64,000 nucleotides of DNA from Thermoguttaceae bacterium (GTDB lineage: Bacteria > Planctomycetota > Planctomycetia > Pirellulales > Thermoguttaceae), in NCBI GenBank assembly GCA_017447865.1, contig JAFSMO010000072.1, positions 1-64,000 on the forward strand, given 5' to 3'. The position numbers and the translations under genes were made by a program. The notes under the pieces were generated by a model. It made no database searches and was not told where the DNA came from. It was given only the letters and a program-made list of their open reading frames with translations. Shown in pieces: positions 1 to 8,533 of this stretch. Numbering within the stretch: position 1 is the first letter of the stretch; each line of letters opens with the position of its first letter.

Positions 1-346
1 TCCTCGCCGGTCAAGTTAATAAAAGCGTAAAACCTCTAACTTGACCGGCGGGACGCCGGCCCTCCGGATCTTACGGTGGCATTACTGCCACCGCTCGCCA
101 TTAATGCCCCACAGTTCGCCCCCTTTTTCTTTATTTTTTCTAAAAAAACCAAAAAAATCTTAAAATTTTTGGAAAAAATGCCATCGGAGGCCCTTGAAAT
201 TAATTTGGGTTAAGTGTATGCTATAGGATAGTTCATCCCGCGAGGGAGCAGGAATGGTTTTTCGTTTGAGGGAAGCCTTTCCGCCAGCCTAATTTCATCG
301 TGTACGGTTTCTGACCGTCCTTCCTATTCACTCAAGGAGTATTTAA
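1..346. other. Non-coding left edge of window with hairpins
   Basis: No gene is visible in these 346 bases. Positions 5-18 and 37-50 are a perfect 14-bp inverted repeat (CGCCGGTCAAGTTA and its complement) around an 18-nt loop. A second 8-bp hairpin with a TTAC loop lies at 74-93. Neither is followed by a T-run, so they resemble the hairpin-rich intergenic repeats seen elsewhere in the window more than a terminator. Bases 120-180 are A/T-rich homopolymer runs. The promoter and leader of the first gene follow. Confidence 0.6.
194..222 (+). promoter_or_regulatory. Putative sigma-70 promoter of the Gfo/Idh/MocA gene
   Basis: TTGAAA at 194-199 and TATGCT at 217-222 are separated by 17 bp. The start codon is about 120 nt further on, so the leader would be long. 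The ribosome-binding site is AAGGAG at 334-339. Confidence 0.4.
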
Positions 347-1732
347 ATGTTGAAGACGAATCGTCGTACTTTCCTCAAAGCCACCGCTGTGGCTGGTGCT
401 TCCACCCTGGTCGTGAGCGATCTGCTCGCCCAGGAATCCCCGAACGAAAAAGTGCAGTTTGGCTGCGTCGGAATCGGTGGCAAAGGCCAGTCCGATTCCA
501 ATGATGCAAACCGCTTCGGCGTGGTCGTCGCTTACACCGACACCAACCGCAACCAGCTCAAAGGAGGCAAACGCTTCAAGGAAGCTGGCGACAACGCGTT
601 CGAAGACTACCGCGAAATGTTCGATAAGATGGGCGACAAAATCGACGCCATCACCGTCAGCACCGCGGACCACATGCACGCCATCATCGCCGCGACTGGT
701 ATGAAGCTCGGCAAGCACTGCTTCACCCAGAAGCCGCTGACCCGTACCATCTTCGAAGCCCGCCGTCTGCGCGAGATCGCCGCTGAAAAAGGCCTCTGCA
801 CCCAGATGGGAAACCAGGGTTCTGCTGGTAGTGGTCTTCGTGAAAGCGCCCGCATGATCCGCAACGGTCTGCTGGGTCAGGTGAAAGAAGTCGTCGTCTG
901 GTCCAACCGTCCGATTTGGCCGCAGGGCGGCGAACGCGGTGAAGGTCAGCCGGTTCCGGATTACCTCAACTGGGATAGATGGCTCGGCGTTGCTCCAAAA
1001 CGTCCGTACGTTCCGGGCGCTTATGATCCGTTTGCGTGGCGTGGCTGGTGGGACTTCGGTTCCGGCGCTCTCGGCGACATGGCTTGCCACACGGTGAACG
1101 TTGCGTTCGCAGCGCTCGACATTAAAGACCCGCTCTGGGTTCAGGCCATCACTTCCGGTCATAATTACGACTCCCTGCCGAAGTGGAGCAAGATCTCCTT
1201 CGAATTCCCGGCCAACGATTGGCGTCCGGGCTTCAAATTCACCTGGATGGACGGCGGACAGCGTCCGGATCCGTCCCTGCTCGAAGGCAAACAGCCGTCC
1301 GGTTCCGGTCTGCTCATGATCGGTGAAAAGGGTAAATTCTTCTCCCAGAACGACTACGGCCAGGACCGCGACCTGCTCGGCACGATCGACGCGGAAACCG
1401 AAGCCAAGTACCTTGCTCAGGCGAAAGAAGAACTCAAAGCCGCCGACAAATATGCAGATCCTTACGGCGGTCACTTTGGTGAATTCGTCAGCGCCATCAA
1501 GGAAAACAAACCGGATCGCTGCTGGTCCAACTTCCCGAACTACGCTGGTCCGCTCACCGAAACGATCCTCCTCGGCAACCTGGCCGTTTGGGGCGCTTCC
1601 AAACCGGAAACCATCGGTCCGAAAATCGAGTGGGATGCCAAGAACATGAAGATCACCAACAATCCGGAAGACAAAGCCCGCCTCGAAGAGCTCGTTACGC
1701 CGAAATATCAGAACGGTTACGCGAGAATCTGA
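347..1732 (+). CDS. Tat-exported Gfo/Idh/MocA family oxidoreductase
   Basis: 461-residue NAD(P)-dependent sugar or sugar-derivative oxidoreductase. The N-terminus is a twin-arginine signal (RRTFLKA followed by a hydrophobic stretch ending LLAQ), so the protein is probably folded around its cofactor before export. The Rossmann part follows (VQFGCVGIGGKG, residues about 35-45). The Gfo/Idh active-site signature is recognisable near residue 127 as TQKPL, where most relatives have EKP; the E-to-Q change is worth noting. The C-terminal domain contains the WRGWWDFGSGALGDMACH stretch typical of Planctomycetota relatives. Substrate is unknown. The gene has its own terminator and is followed by an alpha-galactosidase-like gene, which suggests a role in processing glycosides. 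Confidence 0.9.
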   Translation: MLKTNRRTFLKATAVAGASTLVVSDLLAQESPNEKVQFGCVGIGGKGQSDSNDANRFGVVVAYTDTNRNQLKGGKRFKEAGDNAFEDYREMFDKMGDKIDAITVSTADHMHAIIAATGMKLGKHCFTQKPLTRTIFEARRLREIAAEKGLCTQMGNQGSAGSGLRESARMIRNGLLGQVKEVVVWSNRPIWPQGGERGEGQPVPDYLNWDRWLGVAPKRPYVPGAYDPFAWRGWWDFGSGALGDMACHTVNVAFAALDIKDPLWVQAITSGHNYDSLPKWSKISFEFPANDWRPGFKFTWMDGGQRPDPSLLEGKQPSGSGLLMIGEKGKFFSQNDYGQDRDLLGTIDAETEAKYLAQAKEELKAADKYADPYGGHFGEFVSAIKENKPDRCWSNFPNYAGPLTETILLGNLAVWGASKPETIGPKIEWDAKNMKITNNPEDKARLEELVTPKYQNGYARI

Positions 1733-1760
1733 GTTTAATGCTTTGAATTCGTAGAATCAG

Positions 1761-1791
1761 GCCGTAACGAAACCCGCGTTACGGCTTTTTT
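1761..1791 (+). terminator. Rho-independent terminator
   Basis: GCCGTAACG at 1761-1769 pairs perfectly with CGTTACGGC at 1777-1785, and six T follow. It lies 28 nt after the stop codon of the oxidoreductase. Confidence 0.9.
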
Positions 1792-1823
1792 ATTAACGAT
1801 TCTCTCATCAGGAAGGACCTAAT

Positions 1824-3998
1824 ATGATCATGAACCCACTTGCAATTATTGCCGCACACATCTTCGCGCTGGTGCTTGGCCCCTGGAATATTCAGTTCAA
1901 CGAGGAAACCTCCGTCCTCACGCTTAAAAACACCGAGCAGAACGTTTCGATCGAAGGGACGCTCACCTTTGAGTCTGGCGATCAGGAATGGCAAATCATC
2001 AAAGCGCGCGACGCCGTCCCGCAGCGGCTCGGCCTGCTCAACAAGAACAACGACGTGATGGGTTACATCACGTTCCAGCAGAACGGAAGCCGCCTGGAGA
2101 TGCTGGTCGCCCACCGTACGCGCCAGTTCTACGAAGGCGTTCTGAAATTCGACGGGAAAGTCCGTTTCCGTGAGACCAGCTTCGCGTGCAAGACGCAAGC
2201 CTCGACCAGCGAGCGCGTTCTGTTCCTCGCCGCCGGTGACGGGGACTCGCTCCTGAACGATACGCTGTTCGCGCCGGAGGAAGACCTCGCCCTGCAGCTT
2301 CGCAGCGCGAACCTGACGGTCTCCTCGGAAGGAAGCGGGATCTACGATGTGCAAATGAGCGGCCGGATCCAGGAATCCGCCGAGGCCGCGTTCGTTTTCA
2401 ACATCGAGCCGCACTACCTGCAGACGCGCTACATTCCGTACTATTCACCGATCAACCGGACCCGTGCGCCGAAAGCGCCGACCGGCTGGATGTCGTGGAA
2501 CCTCTACTTCGACAAAGCGACGGCCGAGGACAATCTGGCGGAAGCCCGCATCGGGAAGAAGTACTTGCAGCCGTTCGGGATGGAGATCTGGCACATCGAG
2601 TCGTGGCAGGGAAATTCCGATCAGCTCCCGGTTTCCAATTTCTATAATCTGAACCTGGAAGTGAACGAGAAACAGTTCCCCGAGGGGATGAAGAAGCTGG
2701 CCGAGGACATTCGCGCGCTCGGTTTCCGTCCCGGGATCTGGATGGCGCCGTTTGGGACCGGAAACGACGAGTTCTACGCGGAGCACAAAGACTGGTTCCT
2801 GCACGACAAGAACGGCGTCCCGATGCGTTCGTGGAACGGCAAATACACGATCGACCCGTCCAATGACGAGGTGATCGCTCATCTGAAGAAGATCCACCAC
2901 ATTGCCGCGTACGATTGGGGGTACGACTACTTCAAGATCGACGGAATGTCCGGCTCCGGCGCCCATTACTGCGCGCACTTCTTTGAACGGCCGGAAACCA
3001 AAGCCGCGATGAAAAACCCGAACTGCCCCGACCCGTTTGAACGATGCGTCCGCGCATTCCGTGAAGGGATCGGTGAGGACCGCATTTTTAACGCCTGCCA
3101 GGGCCACTTCACCGGGCCGGAACCGAAGTACGCCGACTGCGGTCGAATCGGCTCTGACATCGTGCACCCGAATCAGCCGGTCGGCTGGAAGAACCTGATG
3201 GACCAGGGCGGACGGACGCACAACCAGATCTTCGCGCACAATATTGTGTTCTGGGCCGACCCGGACACGCTGCTGGTGAACGACGCTCTGACGATGGATG
3301 AGGCGCGCCTCTCGACCGTCGTCGTGAGTCTCCCGGGCCAGATGATGTTCTCCGGCGACAAACTGGCGGAGCTTTCGATGGACCGCATGCGTCTGCTCCA
3401 GCAGGCCCTCCCGCCGGTTCCGGACATTCACCCGGTGAACCTCTACCCGATCTTCAAGCACCTGCCGGTTTGGGACCTGAAAGTCCGCCGTCCGTGGGAA
3501 AATTACGACGTGATCGCGCTCTTCAACTGGACGGAAGAGGACGCCGAGATCGGCTTCACGGCTGAGGAAGTCGGCCTTTGCCCCGAGACGGAGTTCGTCG
3601 CGTACGAATTCTGGACGAACCAGTTCGTCGGGAAGATCCAGGGGGAATATTCCTGCAAGGTCCCGGCTCATGCCGTGCGTTTGTTCGCGGTGCGCAAGCT
3701 TCAGGCCAATCCGCAGTTCCTCACCAGCGACCGCCACGTCACGCAGGGCGCGGTGGACGTGAAGGCGATGAACTGGGCCGGCTCGAAGCTCCGCGGCACG
3801 GTGGAACTGATCGCGAATTTCCCGACCACGTTCCGCTTCACGGTCCCGGAAGGCAAAACGTTCAAAGCCGCCACGGCAAGCTGCCCGAAAGTGAAGGTGG
3901 AAACTGCACTTGAAGCCGGCGGAAAAGTCGTCGCGGTGAAACTCGGCTCGGAAGAGACGAAGAACGTGAACCTGACGCTGGAATACGCGGAGAACTGA
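1824..3998 (+). CDS. GH36/GH27-like alpha-galactosidase family glycoside hydrolase
   Basis: 724-residue clan GH-D type hydrolase, probably removing alpha-galactosyl (or alpha-N-acetylgalactosaminyl) groups by a retaining mechanism. The barrel begins at APTGWMSWN (about residue 214). The likely nucleophile is D373 in DYFKIDGM. The likely acid/base is D445 in the GRIGSDI segment, matching the R-x-SD pattern of the clan. A beta-sandwich domain precedes the barrel and another follows it. The start at 1824 is supported by GGAAGGA six bases upstream. The first 20 residues are hydrophobic and might be a weak signal peptide, but there is no clear cleavage site. Exact family and linkage cannot be fixed by eye. 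Confidence 0.85.
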   Translation: MIMNPLAIIAAHIFALVLGPWNIQFNEETSVLTLKNTEQNVSIEGTLTFESGDQEWQIIKARDAVPQRLGLLNKNNDVMGYITFQQNGSRLEMLVAHRTRQFYEGVLKFDGKVRFRETSFACKTQASTSERVLFLAAGDGDSLLNDTLFAPEEDLALQLRSANLTVSSEGSGIYDVQMSGRIQESAEAAFVFNIEPHYLQTRYIPYYSPINRTRAPKAPTGWMSWNLYFDKATAEDNLAEARIGKKYLQPFGMEIWHIESWQGNSDQLPVSNFYNLNLEVNEKQFPEGMKKLAEDIRALGFRPGIWMAPFGTGNDEFYAEHKDWFLHDKNGVPMRSWNGKYTIDPSNDEVIAHLKKIHHIAAYDWGYDYFKIDGMSGSGAHYCAHFFERPETKAAMKNPNCPDPFERCVRAFREGIGEDRIFNACQGHFTGPEPKYADCGRIGSDIVHPNQPVGWKNLMDQGGRTHNQIFAHNIVFWADPDTLLVNDALTMDEARLSTVVVSLPGQMMFSGDKLAELSMDRMRLLQQALPPVPDIHPVNLYPIFKHLPVWDLKVRRPWENYDVIALFNWTEEDAEIGFTAEEVGLCPETEFVAYEFWTNQFVGKIQGEYSCKVPAHAVRLFAVRKLQANPQFLTSDRHVTQGAVDVKAMNWAGSKLRGTVELIANFPTTFRFTVPEGKTFKAATASCPKVKVETALEAGGKVVAVKLGSEETKNVNLTLEYAEN

Positions 3999-4007
3999 GT
4001 TAATTCG

Positions 4008-4088
4008 GCTGGGAGTTTCTGGAAATTTTTCCCAGAATCTCCCAGAGACTCCCAGCAGCTCCCAGAAAACTCCCAGAAATTCCCAGCC
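4008..4088. repeat. CTCCCAG tandem and inverted repeat
   Basis: The 125-bp gap between the alpha-galactosidase and DMT genes is filled by CTCCCAG units spaced every 10-11 bp (four copies at 4039-4076, plus degenerate TCCCAG copies on either side). The left edge GGCTGGGAGTTTCTGG (4008-4023) pairs with the right edge (4073-4088) almost perfectly. No T-run follows, so it is not a typical terminator. Confidence 0.7.
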
Positions 4089-4123
4089 AACCCCCTCATT
4101 CATTTTCAACCAGGAGATCAACC

Positions 4124-5383
4124 ATGAGCACCTCTTCGCTCGACCCCGAAACCCCCACCCCCAAGAAACAGATGATGAGCGACAAAGCGTACGGGACGCT
4201 CCTGTGCATTTTGTCCGACACGCTGTTCAGCATCGTGTACGTTTTCGTCCAGTTCATCAACAAGAATACGTTCAACCAGGACGCGATCTTCAACCCGTCG
4301 TGGCGCGGCGACTGGATCCTCTGCTTCAAAGAGTGGATCGCGGCCATGTTCGCGCTCCCGATTTTCATTTACCTCTGGCGCACAGGCAAAACCTCCATCC
4401 CGGGCTGGAAAGTCATCGTCGGCCTGATCATTGCCGCGTTTTTCTGCGAGTACATCGGGATCGGTCACCACGTGCTGGCGAACGACTACATCGGGATGGC
4501 GCTCGGCCTGCCGGTCATCCGGACCATCACGATCCTTGGCTGCGCGATTTTCGGCGCCTTGCTGCTTCGTGAACGGGTTACCGGCCTGAAAATGGCCATG
4601 ATCGCCGTTTTGATCTGTGCCGTTGCGATGTTCGGCTACAGCAATTCGCTCGCCAAGAAAGCCAAGGACGCCGCGAATGCCAACGCCGTGGCCGCAGTCG
4701 CCGTGGAAGACGCTCAGGCGCAGGCGGTCGAGGTCCAGGAATCCGAAGTCCCGGTCGAGCCGGAAGTGGTCGCCGAAGCCGCGGAACCGGCCGAGCCGGA
4801 AGTGAAAGCGGAAGTCAAAGCAGAAGCCGAGACCGAAAAGAAAATCATGTACGCCGGCTACGCCGTCCAGTTCGACGCGCGTACGTTCGGGTTCATCTGC
4901 GCCTTCATCACGGGCATGGGGTACGCGATCTACACGCTGATTCTGCGGGCCGTCATGAAGAAGCCGGAACTCAAAGAGGGCGAAGAAGCGCCGAAGCCGG
5001 TTTCCGCGTATTTCGTCGTTTCGATGGTCTTCGGGTTTGGCGGTCTGTTCGGCTTCATCGCGATGCTGGGCAAGATGCGCGCGGCCGAAACGCCGCTTCA
5101 CCTCAGTGATTTGGCGACTGCCGTGCCGAAGGCGTGCTGGCTGAGCATTCTGGCGGCGGGCGTTCTGACGTTCATCGCGTTCTACCTGAAGAATCTTTCC
5201 TACCGCTACGCTTCCGCCTCGAAAGCCGCCGCGATGTCCGTGCTGCAGGTCCTCCTGAATATTTGCGCCGGAATGTTGATCTTCAGCGAGGCCGCGAGCT
5301 GGAACGGGACGATCTACGCCGTCTTCACGGTCGGAACGGTCCTGACGATTCTGGGGATCATCCTCGCCAGCCGGACGAGCTGA
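4124..5383 (+). CDS. EamA/DMT superfamily transporter with acidic cytosolic insert
   Basis: 419-residue polytopic membrane protein built of two EamA-like halves, as in drug/metabolite transporters that carry sugars, amino acids or metabolites. Hydrophobic helices run from about residue 25 to 165 and again from 255 to 417. Between the halves is an Ala/Glu/Val-rich stretch at about residues 180-242 with repeated PEV, AEP and KAE motifs. Most family members are near 300 residues, so this linker explains the extra length. The second half ends with GTVLTILGIILASR, typical of an EamA repeat. Substrate is unknown; the two preceding genes suggest a carbohydrate breakdown product. The start has AGGAG eight bases upstream. 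Confidence 0.85.
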   Translation: MSTSSLDPETPTPKKQMMSDKAYGTLLCILSDTLFSIVYVFVQFINKNTFNQDAIFNPSWRGDWILCFKEWIAAMFALPIFIYLWRTGKTSIPGWKVIVGLIIAAFFCEYIGIGHHVLANDYIGMALGLPVIRTITILGCAIFGALLLRERVTGLKMAMIAVLICAVAMFGYSNSLAKKAKDAANANAVAAVAVEDAQAQAVEVQESEVPVEPEVVAEAAEPAEPEVKAEVKAEAETEKKIMYAGYAVQFDARTFGFICAFITGMGYAIYTLILRAVMKKPELKEGEEAPKPVSAYFVVSMVFGFGGLFGFIAMLGKMRAAETPLHLSDLATAVPKACWLSILAAGVLTFIAFYLKNLSYRYASASKAAAMSVLQVLLNICAGMLIFSEAASWNGTIYAVFTVGTVLTILGIILASRTS

Positions 5384-5390
5384 GTCTTTC

Positions 5391-5581
5391 GGAGTGCGGC
5401 AATACAGAAGCCGAAGGCTTCATTTGCCGCTTTCCCTTAGCGGTCGAAAAATATCGCGTCGAAAAAAGATTTTTCGCGTGGAGAACGTCCAGCTTGACTC
5501 CGCGGCAAACGCCTCTTCGAGGCGGTATTGCCGCAAGGGAAAGCGGTGAATGTCGCTTGCGCGACTGTATCACCGCACTCC
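5391..5581. repeat. Family A hairpin element, copy 1
   Basis: 191-bp non-coding element bounded by inverted ends GGAGTGCGG and CCGCACTCC. It holds three hairpins with nearly the same outer stem (GCGGCAA/TTGCCGC, or GCGGTGA/TCACCGC) but different inner stem-loops: GAAGCC-gaa-GGCTTC, GCCTC-ttc-GAGGC and TCGC-gcaa-GCGA. The centre is a CGAAAAA/TTTTTCG hairpin. It sits between two convergent genes. Other copies are at 30034, 43629 and 50349. Confidence 0.9.
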
Positions 5582-5605
5582 AAAAAACGACGCTGGAAGC
5601 GTCGT
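5582..5605 (-). terminator. Rho-independent terminator of the 5618-7690 gene
   Basis: Read on the minus strand, ACGACGCT pairs with AGCGTCGT across a 3-nt loop (5605 down to 5587), followed by six T. It begins 12 nt after the stop codon of the minus-strand gene and directly abuts repeat family A copy 1. Confidence 0.85.
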
Positions 5606-5617
5606 CCCCGTAATTTT

Positions 5618-7690
5618 CTATTTCACCGTCACAAAAACGCCTTCGCCCGTTTCGAGCGGGAAAATGTAAAGACCGTCCGCGTCCCGCTCGACTTCTTCCG
5701 GCTCGCCGCGGCGGTAGCACGTGACGGTTTTCCCGCTGAGCTTCAGCTTCGCGACCGTCGTCTTGGCGGCTTCCAGCTCGGTCATGTTCACCAGCGTGAA
5801 CGCGGTTTCGCCGCTTCCGTCTTTCTTGGCGAAGCACCCGATCAGAAGCGGATCCGGGCACTCAATTTCCTGAATCGTCGGGAACTCTTTCAATTCGCCG
5901 CTCATCTTCAGGTACGGCACCTCATCCGATGCATTGTGCGTGAACGCGCCGAGGTTTTTGAACTGGCAGTAAACGTCCGAAACCTTCCGGATCTCGCGGA
6001 AAACTGTCCGGGCGTCGTACCACGCGGGGGTCCTTTCGTTTTCGATCGTGACGAGCGACGGGAAGTCCGGCTTGTACGCGCCGTAAACCCAGCACAGGAT
6101 CCCGCGGCAGCCGAAACTCAGCATCGACCAGCACTGCCACCGGTACTCCGCCGCGTTGGGGGTCCGTTTGGAGGGGATCCACCCGAACGTCTGGATGCAG
6201 CACCAGAACTCTTTGTTCCGTTCCCGGGCCACGGACGCGATGATATTAATGGACTCGATGTACTCCGGGTAGGTGTGGCGAGTCCCGTCCTTGCGCCAGT
6301 TCAGCGGGTAAATGTCGGTGCAAATGTAGTCGGTGGGGACCTGGTCGCAGTACTTCTCGCAGTACTTCCGGTAAAGGTCCGGGTCGGAATCGTAATACTC
6401 GATGGCGGCCGCGCCGGCGCCGAACTTGAGCTGGGCGGCGTTCGCGTACATCGGGAGCAGATTAATGTAGGGAATTTTCCCCGTGGCGTCGGCGTAGGCT
6501 TTGGCCGCTTCCCCCCACTTTCCGTAATAGTCGGTCCCCGGCTCGTCGGTCAGGTAGTGCCCGCAGAAGGAGGGGTGGTCGAAGTACTCCTCGCCCGCGG
6601 TTTCGGGCTGGTTCCACCCGCCGTCGTTGAGGTAAACCTCCACGCCGAGGCGGTCGCACGCCTGCAGGAGGTTCAGACGGTTCACGTTCGAGGACTCATT
6701 TCCCGTCGCGATGAGCAGATCGAGGCCGCAGTCGGCAAAATCCTGGATGAAACGGTCTTCCCACGTCTTGATGCGGGCCAGACCCCAGCCCCCGAGGCGG
6801 ATCCGCTCGCGGGTGAAGTACTCCGGCGGGAACGGGCTGGAAACGTCGCACCCGAAGCGCTGGGCCAGCTCTTTCGGGAACGGAACGGAGTTTTTGTAGG
6901 GGAAAGCCGCCACGTCCTCGAGCGTGTACTTCCCGGCTTTCTCAGCCAGGTAGAACGCGAAGCCGCGGCGATTCACGTGGCACGGGACCGGCAGGCCGTC
7001 ACGGCAGACCGTGAAGACTTTCCCCTTTTCGAGCGTTTCCGGGCGCTGGAGGAGAAAATCTTCCTTTTTCCAGCCGTCGGAGAGCGTCCCGCCGGGGATC
7101 ACGCAGACGAAATGGTCGCCGCGCAAAACCGTTTCCATCGCGTAGTCCGGCTCGTCGTTTGCGGCGCTCAAAAACGCTTCTGCTGCTTCGGCCGTCTCGA
7201 AGAAACCGAGTCGGGAAATCTCGATCTCGGAGTCCAGATCGCTCGGATTGGTCGGGTCAAGCCGGAAGGACGTGACGGTCCCTTTCCAGTTTTCGTGCTT
7301 GCAGGTGCGCAGGTCGAGAGTCACGTGCCGCCACTGGCCGTCGCCGACGATGGGGAACGGCGAGTAGCTCTGGTCGGAGAGGGACTTCAGCGAGTCGGTC
7401 GTGAAGAAGATCCCGCCGATTTTCTGGCTGGTCTTCATGCGGTAGCGCATCGCGAAAAAGGGCTTTTCCTCCGCGGAGAAAGCGTCCTCCGGCTTCATGG
7501 GGATCGTGACCGTCAGGTCCGTTCCCGAGGGCAGGATTTGGGTGAGGCCCAGATTCTGCTGGAGGTTTCCCTGGCCGACGATGACCGGGACTTCCTCCTG
7601 GCCGTGGTTCAGGATCCATTGCGTCTCGGCTTGAACTGCGGCCGGGAGCAGAAAAATGAGACAAAAAACGGGTAAGAGTCGCAAGCGCAT
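5618..7690 (-). CDS. Secreted TIM-barrel glycosidase-like protein
   Basis: 690 residues from the ATG at 7690, chosen because a signal peptide (MRLRLLPVFCLIFLLPAAVQA) starts there and AGAAAGGA lies just upstream. Residues about 25-170 look like a jelly-roll carbohydrate-binding domain (GDGQWRHVTLDLR). The remainder resembles a (beta/alpha)8 glycosidase related to GH42 or DUF4091-type proteins: HYLTDEPG near residue 325 could hold an acid/base carboxylate, and WSMLSFGCRGILCWVYG is a late barrel strand. A small C-terminal beta domain follows. I cannot name a family with confidence. It stands alone with its own promoter and terminator. Confidence 0.6.
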   Translation of the reverse strand: MRLRLLPVFCLIFLLPAAVQAETQWILNHGQEEVPVIVGQGNLQQNLGLTQILPSGTDLTVTIPMKPEDAFSAEEKPFFAMRYRMKTSQKIGGIFFTTDSLKSLSDQSYSPFPIVGDGQWRHVTLDLRTCKHENWKGTVTSFRLDPTNPSDLDSEIEISRLGFFETAEAAEAFLSAANDEPDYAMETVLRGDHFVCVIPGGTLSDGWKKEDFLLQRPETLEKGKVFTVCRDGLPVPCHVNRRGFAFYLAEKAGKYTLEDVAAFPYKNSVPFPKELAQRFGCDVSSPFPPEYFTRERIRLGGWGLARIKTWEDRFIQDFADCGLDLLIATGNESSNVNRLNLLQACDRLGVEVYLNDGGWNQPETAGEEYFDHPSFCGHYLTDEPGTDYYGKWGEAAKAYADATGKIPYINLLPMYANAAQLKFGAGAAAIEYYDSDPDLYRKYCEKYCDQVPTDYICTDIYPLNWRKDGTRHTYPEYIESINIIASVARERNKEFWCCIQTFGWIPSKRTPNAAEYRWQCWSMLSFGCRGILCWVYGAYKPDFPSLVTIENERTPAWYDARTVFREIRKVSDVYCQFKNLGAFTHNASDEVPYLKMSGELKEFPTIQEIECPDPLLIGCFAKKDGSGETAFTLVNMTELEAAKTTVAKLKLSGKTVTCYRRGEPEEVERDADGLYIFPLETGEGVFVTVK

Positions 7691-7776
7691 AAAAAATCCT
7701 TTCTGGGTGGGAGGGAATGGGGCAAAACCCCGATTTAAATCCTGGGTGAGTGACTGGTTCGTCATTTCTTCTCTTA

Positions 7777-7804
7777 ATTCTAAAAGATCCGAAAAAAAAG
7801 TCAA
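7777..7804 (-). promoter_or_regulatory. Putative sigma-70 promoter (minus strand)
   Basis: Minus-strand TTGACT (7804-7799) and TAGAAT (7782-7777) are separated by 16 bp, about 90 nt upstream of the ATG at 7690. Confidence 0.6.
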
Positions 7805-7926
7805 GGGGTGAAACCCCGGAATCGTCCCCGCGAGAGCCTTTGCACTCCAGGGCAAACAAAAAGAAAAAAGACCAAATCCCGTGTACACGACGCTCAGCCC
7901 CTCCGAAAACGTCAGAAGCCGCAATG

Positions 7927-8301
7927 GGCCCCGCGGATCAGGCGGATGGGGCGGATTAAGTCGGATTGGATTTAAATTTTTAAAAGAAAATCCCCCAAAC
8001 CTCAAAACCTTTTTCCAAGTGGGAGCCCAGCCGGGTCCAAACCTCAATTTAAACACGGATTTTCACGGATTAAAAGGATTTCCACGGATTATTTAAATGG
8101 GAAATTTCCCAGTCTTCTTCCTGATTTTGAATCAATGAAAAAGAAATCCTTTTAATCCCTTTAATCCGTGGAAATCCGTGTTTAAATAAAAGGTTGGAAG
8201 TACAACGGGCCTGGTCTTTAGAATGGAAGGTTTGAAGGAATTCCTTAATCCTTTAAAAAAAATCCGCCTTAATCCGCCTCATCCGCCTGATCCGCGGGGC
8301 C
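7927..8301. repeat. Family C nested long inverted repeat, copy 1
   Basis: Outer arms of 41 nt (7927-7967 and 8261-8301) built from GCGGAT-type units are complementary with about two mismatches. Inside them are inner arms (8047-8081 and 8145-8187) beginning ATTTAAACACGGATT. A 375-bp cruciform or long hairpin RNA could form. The inner part recurs at 48590-48710. Confidence 0.85.
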
Positions 8302-8438
8302 TGTAATCGCTGGATTTTGCAGCGAGCTGGACGTGAACCTGGGTTTTGGCATTTTGCCCGGTTCATGAGTTTTCCTCCCCCCGCTGGAGTTTTTTTTGAT
8401 TCTGCGGAAAAAAGAGACTTTTTTGCGGAAAAGCACTC

Positions 8439-8466
8439 TTGCAATTCTGCCGAAATGTGCTAAAAT
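8439..8466 (+). promoter_or_regulatory. Putative sigma-70 promoter of the sugar catabolism operon
   Basis: TTGCAA at 8439-8444 and TAAAAT at 8461-8466, spacer 16 bp. Predicted transcription start is near 8473, about 60 nt before the ATG at 8534. This excludes the in-frame upstream starts as the true one. Confidence 0.6.
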
Positions 8467-8533
8467 TAACGGAAATCATCGGGCAGTGCGCCTGCTCATC
8501 TTCTTTTTCCTGTTTTACAGAAGGTTCATCCAA

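Larger units (their letters stand above)
7691..8533. other. Divergent intergenic region, 843 bp
   Basis: No gene found. It carries the promoter of the minus-strand glycosidase-like gene, the promoter of the plus-strand sugar operon, and between them a large nested inverted repeat (family C, 7927-8301). The reading frames that run through it are open only by chance: they have no ribosome-binding sites and translate palindromic DNA. Confidence 0.7.

Noticed and set aside
8396-8533. Longer isomerase starting at 8396
   Set aside because: It would begin before the predicted promoter and add a non-conserved, low-complexity leader.
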